A stretch of DNA of 61,487 nucleotides. It comes from Deltaproteobacteria bacterium. Lineage in GTDB: Bacteria > Myxococcota_A > UBA796 > SXON01. The position numbers and the translations under genes are program-made. Below are positions 43,757 to 54,000 of the stretch, one piece after another. The first letter of the stretch is position 1, and each line of letters begins with the position of its first letter. The notes below the pieces were generated by a model. That model worked only from the letters and a program-made list of their open reading frames with translations. It searched no databases and had not been told where the DNA came from. The stretch covers positions 1-61,487 of the forward strand of contig CANFCK010000025.1 in NCBI GenBank assembly GCA_947445035.1. Reading direction: 5' to 3'.

Positions 43757-45022
43757 ATGGACGTCGACGCCGAACTGGGGGGCTACGCGGAAGTCCGGGC
43801 GATGGTCATGCTGGATGTGGAGGGAACCCCGTGGACGGCGATCGAAAAGGTGCGGCCGACGTTGGAGATCTCGCCGGCTGACCGTGTGCGCGCGGTCGCG
43901 ACCGTTGAAGGCGCGCTTGCCCAGGGTCGGGAAACCAGCGATGAGCTTGCGCTTTTTCTCGAAAACTCTGACGTTGGCCCCGACCTCGCCGAGTACTGCA
44001 CGCGCGTCGAGGCCTACCATTTCGAGGACGTTCGCGAGTACTTGACGGTGGAGCGACTCTACGTCGATTTCACCGGTGAAAAGGTGGACTTCCGCCTCGG
44101 TCGGCAGGCGGTGAACTGGGGAAGCGCCCTCGTCTTCCATCCCTCTGATCTGGTTTCCGAGGTGGTCGCCTCCGAGCCGTGGCGCGAACGCCAGGGCGTC
44201 AACGCCATCCGCGCCAACATCGCGCCCGTGCCCAACCTGCAAATCGTGACCCTCCTCGCGTTGGCCGACGACCTCAGCGCCTTCGAGAAGACCGATGCGG
44301 GAGAGGTCCCGGAGGCGGAGGACTGGCCACTCGCGGGCGCTGCCAAGGTCACTGTGCACGCCGCGGAGACCGACTGGAGTGCTGTCGGCAACGTCGAGAT
44401 GGGCGGCCGGTGGTTTGCTGGCGCCGACATCAAGGGCCAACTCGAGTTGGGCTGGTGGGTGGAGGGCGGCTGGCACGGCGACAGTAGCGAGGCGGATCCC
44501 GAAGGGGCCGAGGTCGTGGTGGGGCTCGACTACAGCATTCCGGTGCTCAACCGAGTCTTTTTCGCTGCCGAGTACCGGTACGACGGCACCGGTGAAGCCG
44601 ATCCGGCCGACTACGACTACGGTCAACGCTCGGGCGGTGGGTCGAATGTGCCGTTCAGTTGTCCATTTTCGACGACAGGGACCAACGGCACGGAGGACAC
44701 GGCCGTGCCGTCCGCCCGCATCACCCTTGGCCAGCACTACGTGCACGGCACGCTCAACGTCAGCTTCTTGGATGACTGGACCGTGGGTGCGGTCGCGATC
44801 ATCAATGTCCAGGACGGGACCGGCCTCTTGGTGCCCGACGCGGCGGTGGTCATCGGCGAGCGCTGGCAGGTTCACGTCGGCGCGCAGATTCCGGTGGGGG
44901 ACGAAGGAGAGTTCGTTCCGCCCGAAGACCAGTTCGAGGTCGTGGTCGGGGCGAACTCGGTGAATCTGGCGAGGTTCCTCCCCGCGGCGACGCTCAATGC
45001 ATGGGCGCGGTACAGCTTTTAA
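43757..45022 (+). CDS. outer-membrane beta-barrel protein without visible signal
   Basis: 421 residues rich in amphipathic strands (YLTVERLYVDFTGEKVDF, RLGRQAVNWGSALVF, DLSAFEKTDAGEVPEAEDW, VHGTLNVSFLDDWTVGAVAI) and ending in ARYSF, the terminal Phe used for outer-membrane insertion. The protein starts MDVDAELGGYAEVRAMVM, which looks like a mature N-terminus; no signal peptide is seen. The preceding stop of apt is in the same frame, so an upstream in-frame start is impossible. It precedes the ABC exporter genes, consistent with a cargo or partner for envelope transport. Confidence 0.75.
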   Translation: MDVDAELGGYAEVRAMVMLDVEGTPWTAIEKVRPTLEISPADRVRAVATVEGALAQGRETSDELALFLENSDVGPDLAEYCTRVEAYHFEDVREYLTVERLYVDFTGEKVDFRLGRQAVNWGSALVFHPSDLVSEVVASEPWRERQGVNAIRANIAPVPNLQIVTLLALADDLSAFEKTDAGEVPEAEDWPLAGAAKVTVHAAETDWSAVGNVEMGGRWFAGADIKGQLELGWWVEGGWHGDSSEADPEGAEVVVGLDYSIPVLNRVFFAAEYRYDGTGEADPADYDYGQRSGGGSNVPFSCPFSTTGTNGTEDTAVPSARITLGQHYVHGTLNVSFLDDWTVGAVAIINVQDGTGLLVPDAAVVIGERWQVHVGAQIPVGDEGEFVPPEDQFEVVVGANSVNLARFLPAATLNAWARYSF

Positions 45023-45039
45023 CAGCGGGTGGAGAAGAG

Positions 45040-45720
45040 ATGATTTGCCAGCTTGTCGGCGTAAAGAAGACCTATCCGATGGGCGAGCTCACCGTGGTGG
45101 CGCTCAACGGCATCGACGTGGGCGTCGACGAGGGCGAGTTCACGGTTTTCGCCGGCCCCTCGGGCAGTGGCAAGACCACCGCGCTCAACCTGATTGGCTG
45201 CCTCGATCGGCCGACGTCCGGGCAGGTGCTCTTGGACGGTCGCGACGTCGCCACCTTGGGAGATGACGCGCTTGGACAGGTGCGGGCCCGGCGTATCGGG
45301 TTCATCTTCCAGAGCTTCAACCTGATCCCCGTTCTGACGGCGGCCGAGAATGTCGAGCTGGCGCTCCGCCTCGCCGGCCTGGACAAGGGCCGGAAGGAGA
45401 AGGTGGAGCAGGCCCTTGTCGATGTCGGGCTCAAGGATTTCATGGGGCGGCGGCCGAACCAGCTCTCCGGCGGGCAGCAACAGCGCGTGGCCATCGCCCG
45501 CGCGCTGGTGAAGAAGCCCGCGATCATCATCGCCGATGAGCCCACGGCCAACCTCGACAGTCAGAACGGAGAGGCGATCCTGGACCTCATGCGCCAGATG
45601 AACGAACGAGACCGGATCACCTTCCTCTTCTCAACGCACGACCCGATGGTGATGGCGCGCGCCCGTCGCGTGGTGCGGCTTAAGGATGGGGCAATCGTCG
45701 GCGACGAGCGGCTGGCGTAG
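45040..45720 (+). CDS. ABC transporter ATPase (LolD/MacB-like)
   Basis: 226 residues from ATG 45040 (ribosome site GGAGAAGAG). Walker A is GPSGSGKTT, signature [15 protein letters not shown], Walker [13 protein letters not shown] and the following FLFSTHDP H-loop. It matches LolD, MacB and FtsE types that pair with FtsX-like permeases. It drives export or extraction of lipoproteins or other envelope molecules. The next permease starts directly at its stop. Confidence 0.95.
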   Translation: MICQLVGVKKTYPMGELTVVALNGIDVGVDEGEFTVFAGPSGSGKTTALNLIGCLDRPTSGQVLLDGRDVATLGDDALGQVRARRIGFIFQSFNLIPVLTAAENVELALRLAGLDKGRKEKVEQALVDVGLKDFMGRRPNQLSGGQQQRVAIARALVKKPAIIIADEPTANLDSQNGEAILDLMRQMNERDRITFLFSTHDPMVMARARRVVRLKDGAIVGDERLA

Positions 45721-46929
45721 GTGCGCTTCCTCGTCGCCATCGCGGTGCGAAACCTCCTCCGCAACACCGCTCGTACCGCGCTGACTGGGGCGGCCGTGCT
45801 CTTTGGTGTCGCGATCCTCATCCTGGGCTGGGGGCTGGTGGACGGCATTGACGAGAACGTGCTGCGGTCGGCGCGCGGCAGTTACGCCGGGGACCTCATC
45901 CTACGGCCCGATGGCTACCCCGACGATGGCATGCGCTATCCGCTCGCCGACGCCAAGCCGCTCTCCGATGCGCTGCGGGCGCGGTTGGATGCGGTCGGCC
46001 CGTGGACGGCGCGGACGGCGGTGCCGGCGCGCCTGGTGATCGGTGCCGAGGCGCAACGGATCACCATCTGGGGCGTCGACGAGGCCACCGAGGCCAAGGT
46101 GTTCAACCGTCAGGGGTGGGTGATCGAGGGTGTGTTTCCAAACTCCGAGCGACTCGATGTCGCGTTGGGTAGCTCTCTTGCCCGGCTGCTGGAAGCGGAG
46201 GTTGGGGACAGCGTGGTCTTGGAGGCGCGCACTCGCGACGGGGCGATCAACGCCCTCGGTTACACCGTCTCGGCGATCGTCAAGTCCGACAACTCCTCGA
46301 TGGACGCCCTCGGCGTCTGGATGCCGCTCGCGCGTCTGGACGAGCTGGCCGTTCTACAGGGCGTCGCGACGCATGTTGCCGTGCTGGTTCCCAAGGACAC
46401 GGCGACGGCGGCAAGGACGTTGTCGGGGTTCGGCTTTACGGCGCTGACGCTCGCAGAGGAGTGCGAGGACCTCATCGCGATGAACCGCATCCGCCGCAAG
46501 GGTCTCGGCGTCATCGTGGGGATGATCCTGCTCATCGCGGGCGCCGGCATCGCCAACACTGTGATCATGGCCGCGTTCGAGCGCATCCGTGAGATCGGGA
46601 CGCTACTCGCGCTTGGCATGTCGCGACGACATGTGTCGCTACTATTCCTCTTCGAGGGTGGGATCATGGGCCTTTTCGCGGGGCTGGCCGGGGTGGCGCT
46701 GGGGTCAGGAGCGGTGCTCTACTTCCAGACCCACGGCATCGATCTCAGCAGCGAATTGGAGAACGTCGGCGCCAATATGGCCGTGGCCACCATGATCTAT
46801 ACGCATTTCTCCTGGCCACCTATTTTCGTGGCCCTCGGTTTTGGGGTCAGCATCGCCATTCTGGCGTCGATCTGGCCGGCCCGGTTGGCCTCAAGCACCG
46901 TTCCCGCCGACGCGGTCAGGGCAGACTGA
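45721..46929 (+). CDS. FtsX/MacB-type permease 1
   Basis: 402 residues from GTG 45721, immediately after the stop of the ATPase. One N-terminal helix, a periplasmic region of about 250 residues and three C-terminal helices (RKGLGVIVGMILLIAGAGIA, GGIMGLFAGLAGVALGSGAV, FVALGFGVSIAILASIWPA) form the LolC/E-like topology. Ends ADAVRAD, the usual FtsX permease tail. Pairs with the next permease; their ATGA overlap is TGATG. Confidence 0.88.
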   Translation: MRFLVAIAVRNLLRNTARTALTGAAVLFGVAILILGWGLVDGIDENVLRSARGSYAGDLILRPDGYPDDGMRYPLADAKPLSDALRARLDAVGPWTARTAVPARLVIGAEAQRITIWGVDEATEAKVFNRQGWVIEGVFPNSERLDVALGSSLARLLEAEVGDSVVLEARTRDGAINALGYTVSAIVKSDNSSMDALGVWMPLARLDELAVLQGVATHVAVLVPKDTATAARTLSGFGFTALTLAEECEDLIAMNRIRRKGLGVIVGMILLIAGAGIANTVIMAAFERIREIGTLLALGMSRRHVSLLFLFEGGIMGLFAGLAGVALGSGAVLYFQTHGIDLSSELENVGANMAVATMIYTHFSWPPIFVALGFGVSIAILASIWPARLASSTVPADAVRAD

Positions 46930-48164
46930 TGGAGCTGCTGGTCACCATGGCGGTTCGCAACCTGGGCCGTAACCGCCGCCGCACCGCGCTCACCGCGCTC
47001 ACCGTGGCGCTTGGCACCGCACTTTTGACGGTGGCGCTGTCGATGGTCAACGGCATCGTGTTGACGACTCTGGAAAAGGCCGCGGGCCAGGCGGGGCACG
47101 TCCGGGTGGTCGATGTCGAGTACGCCCGGCGGGAGCAGCTCATGCCGCTGTCCGAAAACCTGCCGGACACCGCCCCCATCGTCGCCGCGCTCTCCGCCGA
47201 TCCGGACGTGCTGGCGGCGTTCCCGCACATCGCCATGGGGGTGACCGGCTGCCTCGAAAGCGCCGAGATCGGGGAAAAGTTCGCGCTGCTGCACGGAGCG
47301 CCGACCGCCTACTACACCGACGTGCTGCACCTCGACGCGTCGCTTTCCGCGGGCGCGATGCCAACGGCTGAAGACGAGGTGCTGCTCGGCCGCGCCTTCG
47401 CGGAAGACATCGGCGCCGGGGTGGGCTCGACCGTCATCCTGCTCGGCCAGACGCAGGACGGCTCGCCGGCGCCCGCCCGGCTGCGCGTCGCGGGGCTCGT
47501 GGACCTCGGCAGCCGGACGCAGAACCGGCAACTCTGGGTCTCGATGGAGAAGGCGCGGTGGATGGCGGACATCGAGGGCGGCGCCACCGAGGTGCTGGCC
47601 CAAGTTCGCGACTACCGGGCTTCCGGCGCGGTCGCAGCACGGTTGCGGAGCCACCGAGCGTTGTCAACTTACGACGTCCACGCCTGGGACGAGCGATCGC
47701 CTTTCGATGAGATTGGCGGCGTCTTGGGCACGATCAAGAGCGTGGTGGCGGGCATCATCGTGTTCATCACCGGCCTCGGCGTGCTCAACACGATGCTCAT
47801 GTCCGTCCTCGAACGCACCGGAGAGATCGGCGTGATGCGGGCCTTCGGACTCCGAAGGCGCGACACCATCGTGCTCTTCTTCATCGAGGCCATCGCGATC
47901 GCCGGGCTGGGCGGCCTCGGTGGAGTGGCCCTCGGCGCGGCCGGCGCGACGATTCTCGGCCGAGTGGGAATCCACCTCGGGGAAGGGGCGTCCAAGATGC
48001 CAGCCACCCTCCCCATCAACGAGACGATGTACCCCCAACTCACCGCCGAAGTGCTCGTGACCGGATTCTTGCTGGGGCTGTTGATGGCGGTCGTAGGCGC
48101 GCTCTTGCCGGCCATCCGGGCGTCGCGAATCCAACCTGTCGATGCGATGCGTCACCGTCGTTAG
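46929..48164 (+). CDS. FtsX/MacB-type permease 2
   Basis: 411 residues. Starts MELLVTMAVRNLGRNRRRTA, followed by an N-terminal helix. The large periplasmic loop is followed by three helices around VVAGIIVFITGLGVLNTMLM, AFGLRRRDTIVLFFIEAIAI and VTGFLLGLLMAVVGALLPA. It ends in PVDAMRHRR. Forms a heterodimeric LolCE-like permease with the preceding gene. Coupled upstream by TGATG. Confidence 0.88.
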   Translation: MELLVTMAVRNLGRNRRRTALTALTVALGTALLTVALSMVNGIVLTTLEKAAGQAGHVRVVDVEYARREQLMPLSENLPDTAPIVAALSADPDVLAAFPHIAMGVTGCLESAEIGEKFALLHGAPTAYYTDVLHLDASLSAGAMPTAEDEVLLGRAFAEDIGAGVGSTVILLGQTQDGSPAPARLRVAGLVDLGSRTQNRQLWVSMEKARWMADIEGGATEVLAQVRDYRASGAVAARLRSHRALSTYDVHAWDERSPFDEIGGVLGTIKSVVAGIIVFITGLGVLNTMLMSVLERTGEIGVMRAFGLRRRDTIVLFFIEAIAIAGLGGLGGVALGAAGATILGRVGIHLGEGASKMPATLPINETMYPQLTAEVLVTGFLLGLLMAVVGALLPAIRASRIQPVDAMRHRR

Positions 48165-48182
48165 TTTCCTCCGGGAGTCGCC

Positions 48183-48914
48183 ATGAATCTACTGTTCGTT
48201 TGTTTCCTGCTCCTCTTCTCGGGGCTCGCCCGCGCGGTGACCGTCGAGGAGATCCTGACGAAGATCGACGCCAACCTCACCTACGAAGCACGCGAATCTT
48301 CATTGCAGATGGTCGTGACCAAGAACGGTCGTACCAAGACCTATCGCATGCACAGCTTTGGCCGTGGCCAAGAAGAAATGGCGATGGAGTACTTGGAGCC
48401 GGCACGCGACAAAGGCACCAAGATGCTCAAGAAGTCGGATGACCTTTGGATGTTCTTGCCCAGCGTGGAGAAGCCCCAGAAGATATCAGGCCACATGTTG
48501 CGCCAGGGGCTGATGGGCTCGGACATGTCCTACGAAGACCTGATGGAGTCCTCGCGCTGGCAGGCGATGTACAACGGCACGATCGCCGCAGAAGAGGTGA
48601 TTGAAGGCCGGAAGTGCTGGAAGGTGGAGCTGAAGGCCAAGGAGAGCACCGTTTCGTACCCCAAGCGCATCATCTGGGTCGATCAGGGCAATTACATCCC
48701 GTTGCGCCAGGAACTTTTCGCGCTGTCGGGCATGCTCTTGAAGAGTTGGACGATGGGCGATGTGCGCAGCATCGAGGGCCGCGAGTTTCCGATGAAGATG
48801 GTGGTCGAGGACCAGCTCCAGAAAGGCAGCGTCACCCAGATCATCTTCGAGAAGGTCACGTTCAAGGTGGCGCTGGCGGAGGAGGTCTTTTCGCTGCGGT
48901 GGCTTGAACGCTGA
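48183..48914 (+). CDS. outer-membrane lipoprotein-sorting protein (LolA-like)
   Basis: 243 residues with a signal peptide (MNLLFVCFLLLFSGLARA). The LolA/LppX-type fold is shown by EARESSLQMVVTKNGR, YRMHSFGRGQEEMAMEYL, MLKKSDDLWMFLPSVEKPQK and KSWTMGDVRSIEGREFPMKM. It is a periplasmic carrier that takes lipidated cargo from the ABC exporter to the outer membrane. It follows permease 2 by 18 bp, completing a LolCDE-LolA-like unit with the barrel upstream. Confidence 0.88.
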   Translation: MNLLFVCFLLLFSGLARAVTVEEILTKIDANLTYEARESSLQMVVTKNGRTKTYRMHSFGRGQEEMAMEYLEPARDKGTKMLKKSDDLWMFLPSVEKPQKISGHMLRQGLMGSDMSYEDLMESSRWQAMYNGTIAAEEVIEGRKCWKVELKAKESTVSYPKRIIWVDQGNYIPLRQELFALSGMLLKSWTMGDVRSIEGREFPMKMVVEDQLQKGSVTQIIFEKVTFKVALAEEVFSLRWLER

Positions 48915-48965
48915 GCGAGGCTTCGCCCATCTGATCCGGACCGGTCCACCGCGCGTAGCGTCTGC

Positions 48966-49550
48966 ATGGTCGCGCAGTTGGCGCAATTCTCCGCTACCGG
49001 GTACGGGCGATGGGTGTTGGCCCCGCCCGACGACGGTGTCCTGGTCGCGTCGATGGCGTTGGGGGATCGCCGCGCGTTGGGGGACCTCTACGACCGCTAC
49101 GCGCCGTTGTGTCTTGCCGTCGGCCGCCGGATCCTGGGCGACCAGGCCGAGTCCGAAGAGGTGATGCACGAGGTTTTCGTCGAGGCGTTCCGGGCGGCGG
49201 CAACCTACCAGCAGGAGCGCGGATCGGTTCGCACGTGGCTGACGTTGCGGATGCGCAGTCGGTGCCTGGACCGGGTCAAGTCCGCCGGTCGCTCGCGCCG
49301 TGTCGGGCTCGAGGACGTCGCGCCGGGGCGGATGGTGGCGCCGGCCGTGGGCGCAACAGGGGACGAGCGCCGCGTTGCGGAAGTGCTCCTCACGCTGCCG
49401 CCCGACCAGCGCCTGGTGATTGAGTTGGCCTATTTCGATGGCCTGTCTAGTTCGGAGATCGCAGAGCGGGTCGGCGTGCCCTTGGGTACGGTCAAGTCGC
49501 GTACGGCGGCTGCCTTGGCCAAGCTGCGCGCGGCGATGGGGGCTGAATGA
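48966..49550 (+). CDS. ECF RNA polymerase sigma factor
   Basis: 194 residues. Region 2 is LYDRYAPLCLAVGRRILGDQ and EVMHEVFVEAFR. Region 4 is LPPDQRLVIELAYFDGLSSS and IAERVGVPLGTVKSR. No extra domain. A start at 49050 (MALGDRRALGD) would remove an odd N-terminus. It overlaps the ChrR-like cupin gene by four bases (ATGA), the usual layout for a sigma factor and its cupin anti-sigma. It ends a rightward run with the sorting operon 51 bp before. Confidence 0.9.
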   Translation: MVAQLAQFSATGYGRWVLAPPDDGVLVASMALGDRRALGDLYDRYAPLCLAVGRRILGDQAESEEVMHEVFVEAFRAAATYQQERGSVRTWLTLRMRSRCLDRVKSAGRSRRVGLEDVAPGRMVAPAVGATGDERRVAEVLLTLPPDQRLVIELAYFDGLSSSEIAERVGVPLGTVKSRTAAALAKLRAAMGAE

Positions 49551-50104
49551 GCCGCATCTTCGACGAGTTTGTGGAGGCGGAAGAGGTGGCCGTCGGCGAT
49601 GCCCTGACCGCTGCGCTTGTCGTCGCGAAGCCCTCGCCAGACGGCCGCGCCACGCTGCTCGCGGCCGTGGCCAATCCGTGGGTGCGCTTCCTCGGCGGAT
49701 TCGCCGCGCTGGTCGATGTGTCGCGCGAGGTTGCGGAGCGGATGCTCGATCGCGCGGAGGCGGGCGCGGACTGGGTTGCAGGGCCGTTGCCCGGGGTCAA
49801 CGTCGTCCACCTCGCGGGCGGCCAGGCCACGCTCGGCGCCGACGTCGGGTTGGTTCGCATGGGCCCGGGAGCCGTATTCCCCCCGCACGAACATCTTGGC
49901 GTCGAATCCATCGTGGTGCTGGCCGGTGGCTACGCCGACAGAGCCGGGTACACGCTGGTCGCGGGTGATGCTGAAACGCGACAGGTTGGCGAGCCCCACT
50001 CGTTCGTTGCCGGTCCAGACGGCGTGGTCTTCGCGGTGGTGCTGCGCGAGGGGATCGCGGTGGCGGATCCCAGTGGCGGACCAGCGGTGGTCGTGCGGGG
50101 GTAG
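49547..50104 (+). CDS. ChrR-like cupin, putative anti-sigma partner
   Basis: 185 residues. The C-terminal cupin holds PPHEHLGVESIVVLAGGYAD and later GDAETRQVGEPHSFVA, with His-x-His...Glu...His metal ligands. ChrR proteins hold their ECF sigma factor (RpoE) until singlet oxygen or peroxide signals. The N-terminal zinc-binding HxxxCxxC of classic ChrR is absent; the first 80 residues carry no Cys. The coupling with the sigma gene supports the role, but the sensing site may differ. Confidence 0.8.
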   Translation: MSRIFDEFVEAEEVAVGDALTAALVVAKPSPDGRATLLAAVANPWVRFLGGFAALVDVSREVAERMLDRAEAGADWVAGPLPGVNVVHLAGGQATLGADVGLVRMGPGAVFPPHEHLGVESIVVLAGGYADRAGYTLVAGDAETRQVGEPHSFVAGPDGVVFAVVLREGIAVADPSGGPAVVVRG

Positions 50105-50162
50105 CTCTCCCACTTGAAGTACGCCCCTTGGAAGGGCGGGCGTGACCCGGTCTGATCTGCCG

Positions 50163-51053
50163 TCATCCAGGCTGGCCACCAGATCCCCGCTCCGCCCCCG
50201 GCGGTAATGTACTTGGGCAGACATGGACAAACCCCCCCTGCGCCGCCTTGGACTCCGCCCGAAAACTGAAGCTTTCTTCCCGGGCGGCTGCGACCACGCC
50301 GCCGAACTCCGCCGCGCCCTTCGGCCAGTTCCAGCGTTCGTCCAGGCGCAGGCTGGCGCCGTCGCCGGAAAGCACGGTCCGCAGGCGGGCATCGCGGGCG
50401 TCCACGGCCGGCGCGTGGATGCGCACGTCGTCGAGGACCAGCAGCGTCGCCGACTCGGGCGCGCGCATCGGGCGGGTGTAGGGACAGTCGAGGGGTGGTG
50501 GCGGGCCTTCAACCACGGGTGCCGCCACGAAGACCGTTGCCCTCCCGGTCACCGACGTCGTCTCACCAACATCTTCGTATCGCCCGGAGAGTTCGATGGC
50601 GCCTGTCACACGGAGCGATGAGCCGAACCGTGGCTGGGTCCACCATCGGCGGCCCGCGGCATCGGCGAGTCCCACCTGCACCGACCAGCCGAGCGAGCCA
50701 TCTGTTTTTCGGGTCGCGACCCACTGTCGGCTACCGGGAAGCAACTCACCGCGCGCGTCCTGCCTCGCTTCGCAGGAGAGCAGCAGGACCGTCGTCCCGG
50801 CCGCGGCTGACTTACGCGCGTTGACCGTCATCACTTCGCGCGGCCGGACCTTGTCCCACGCGCCGTCGAGCATCCAACTTTGGCGGCCGGCGCCAAGACC
50901 GTCCAGCGGCGGCGACACGAAGTCGCAGTAGGGGAGGGACGGCGCCGCCGTCTCCTCCCGGGACTGCATCACCTGGGCTGGGGGGCCTTCGACCGCCGGC
51001 GGTGGAGGGGGCGCCGGTTCCGCGCAGCCGATGAGCACTAGACCGCTCAGCAC
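50163..51053 (-). CDS. putative lipoprotein
   Basis: 296 residues from GTG 51053 with a lipoprotein signal (LSGLVLIGCAEP). A Pro-rich linker precedes a beta-rich body of unknown family (for example SGRYEDVGETTSVTGRATVF, ATLLVLDDVRIHAPAVDARD). The start overlaps the stop of the upstream 1540-residue gene by seven bases, indicating translational coupling. No catalytic motif was found. Confidence 0.65.
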   Translation of the reverse strand: MLSGLVLIGCAEPAPPPPPAVEGPPAQVMQSREETAAPSLPYCDFVSPPLDGLGAGRQSWMLDGAWDKVRPREVMTVNARKSAAAGTTVLLLSCEARQDARGELLPGSRQWVATRKTDGSLGWSVQVGLADAAGRRWWTQPRFGSSLRVTGAIELSGRYEDVGETTSVTGRATVFVAAPVVEGPPPPLDCPYTRPMRAPESATLLVLDDVRIHAPAVDARDARLRTVLSGDGASLRLDERWNWPKGAAEFGGVVAAAREESFSFRAESKAAQGGFVHVCPSTLPPGAERGSGGQPG

Positions 51054-54000
51054 GCCAGGTGGCCTCGTCGCCGCAGGGTGGCCACCGCGCCGAGCAAGGC
51101 CAACGCCAAGCCCGAGCCGCCGGGGGCTGTCGAGCAGCCGCCGAAGAGCCCGCCGACCCGAGCGTCCGCGCCGGTGTCGTCGTCGCCGCCGCCGGTGTCG
51201 TCGCTCTCGGTCGCGTCGGCGCCGGAGCAGTCCTGGTCGATGCCATCGCCGGGAACATCGAAGGCAGACGGGCTGATGCCCGCGCGCGCGTCGTCGCAAT
51301 CGTCGTCGTTGCCGACGGTGCCGATGGTCTCGCCGCACTCGAAGATCGGCGCGTTGCGGTCGCCGTAGCCGTCCCCGTCGGAGTCCCACCAACGGAGTTG
51401 GGCGTCGACCGGGTCGTCGTCGATCGCGCCGGAGCAGTCGTCGTCGATCTCGTTGCAGACCTCGTCCTCGCCCGGGTTGACGTTGGCAAGGCTGTCGTCA
51501 CACTCCTCGCAGGCCGCGAAGCCGTCGCCGTCATTGTCGCCGCCGCCAGTGCTGCCATCGCAGTTGTAGTCGGTGCTGTCGGTGCAGGCGGTCTCGCTGG
51601 CGCCGGGGTGGATGTCGCCGCGGGCGTCGTCACAGTCGCCCACGCCCGCGGTGCCGTCCGCCTCGCCGGCGTCGTCGCAGTCGGCATCGAGGCTCGTCGA
51701 GACTGAGGCGTCATCGCGCCAGCCGTCGTCGTCGCTGTCGGCGTAGCAGGACTCGGTGCCGTCGCAGTCCTGGTCGATGCCGTCCGAGGGAAGCTCGGTC
51801 GCTCCTGGAGCGATGCTGGCGTCATGGTCGTCGCAGTCTCCACCCGGCGCACCAGCTGCGGCTTCTCCGGGGTCGGTGCAAAGGGGATCGGGGCTGTCGA
51901 CCGTGCTGCCGTCGTCGGGGCGGTAGCCGTCTCCGTCGGAGTCGGCAAAACACGTCTCGGCGCCGTCACAGTCGGCGTCGATCCCATCGCCTACGGTCTC
52001 GGTGGCGTCGGGGTTGACGCTCGCGCTGGCGTCGTCGCACTCTTCGCAGGCCGCCCACCCATCGCCGTCGTCGTCGTCGTAGCCCGTGCTGCCGTCGCAA
52101 TTGTAGTCCGCAGGGTCGGCGCAGTCCGCCTCGGTAGCGCCCGGGTTGTAGGCGGTATCGCCATCGTCGCAGTCGCCGTCTGGCGCGGCCGCCACGGCCT
52201 CCCCGGCGTCGGTGCAGTCGGTATCGGCGCTGAGGACTTCGGAGAAGCTGTCGGGACGGTACCCGTCGCTGTCCGCGTCTTCGTAGCAGTACTCGCCGCC
52301 GTCGCAGTCCTGGTCGACCTCGTCGCCAGTGACCTCGAGCTCGCCGGGGTTCACCGTCGCGTCGGCGTCGTCGCAGTCGCCCTCGTCGGCGGCGGCCTCG
52401 CCCGGGCCCGCACAGTCGGCGTCGGCGCTCAGCGTGGAGTCGGCGCTGCCATATCCGTCGCTGTCGGCGTCCGCGTAGCAGCTCTCAAAACCGTCGCAGT
52501 CCTGATCGACGAGGTCGCCGAGCACTTCGGGGGCGCCCGGATACACGTCGGCATCGGTGTCGTCGCAGTCGGTGTCGGCGCTGTCGTCGGCCTCGCCCAG
52601 GTCGGCGCAGTCGAGGTCGGCGGAGGCGGTGGTGCCCGCCCCGCGCGCGCCGTCGGTGTCGGCATCGATCCAGCAGGTGTCCCCGCCGTCGCAGTCCTGG
52701 TCCAGCCCGTCGGCTGTGATTTCGCTGGCAAGTGGGTTGAGGGTTGCGTCGCCGTCGTCGCAATCGCCCCCGGTGCTGGTGTAGCCGGCCGGGGCGGCGC
52801 AAGCCGCGGCGAGGAGTGTGTCGTCCCCGTAGCCGTCCCCATCCGCGTCCTTCTTCCAATCCGTCGTCCCGCTGATGAGCGGGTCGTCGTCGTCGGTCAG
52901 GCCATTGCAGTTGACATCAGGACCCCCACAGACCTCGGTGGCACCGGGGTTCTCGGTGGCATCGGCGTCGTCGCAGTCGGTGCCGTCGGCCACAAAGCCG
53001 GGCCGCGCAAAACACATCGCGGTCGGGGAGCCTACGTAGCCGTAGCCGTCGCCGTCGATGTCTTTGTAAAAGTCGGTGGCCCCGGTGGCGGTCTCTTCGT
53101 TGTTGTCGCCGTCGCAGTCCTCGTCGAGCTCGGCGGCGTCGCAAGTCTCGGTGGCCGCCGGGTTGACGCTGGGCTCGGCGTCGTCGCAGTCGTCGTCGTT
53201 GTCCGCCTCGCCCGCGTTGGCGCAGGAAAGGTTGATGCTCAGGACGGTGGCGGTGTCGCCGTAGGTGTCGGAATCGGTGTCGACAAAGCAGGTGTCGCCG
53301 CTGTCGCAGTCCTGGTCGATGCCGTCAGCGGTCACTTCGCTGGCCCCATCGTGGATGGTCCCGTCGGTGTCGTCGCAGTCGGTGGCCGGGGCGCCGGCGT
53401 CCGCTTCGCCGGCATCGCCGCAATCGCCGTCGGCGCTCACGACGGTCGTCCCGGCCGAGGTGCGCTGCCCGTCGCCGTCGAGATCGGCGTAGCAGGTCTC
53501 GGTCCCGTCGCAGTCCTGGTCGATGCCGTCCAGGGGAATCTCGGTGCCCGCGGGGTTGACGCTGGCGTCGCTGTCGTCGCAGTCGGTCACCGGGTCGGTG
53601 CTCGCGGCCTCGCCCGCGTCGTCGCAGTCGCCGTCGGCGTCGGTGACCGTGTTGCCGCCGTCGTCGGCGTATCCGTCGTCGTCGGCATCGGCGCGGCAAC
53701 TGTCGGTGCCATCGCAGTCCTGGTCGATGGTGTCGTAGGCGGTCTCCGTCGCTCCCGGGTAGGCCGTCGCGTCCGCGTCGTCGCAGTCCCCGGCGCTGGT
53801 GGTGTAGCCGTCGCCGTCGCTGTCGTCGTGATATCCATGGTACACGTAGGCCTGTCCGAAGCCGCTGGCGTCGTCGTAGTCGCCGACCACGAGGTCGGAG
53901 ATTCCATCCCCGTTGACGTCCGCGGCCGCGACGTCGTTCCCGAAGACTCCTCCGGATTCGGAGAGCGTGGAGTCCGGGCTCCCCGAGAGGCCGGTGGCGC

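Noticed and set aside
51100..53830. Many similar short DNA repeats suggesting a tandem satellite
   Set aside because: They are codon-level echoes of the MopE-type DQDCDG protein repeats, not independent DNA repeats.
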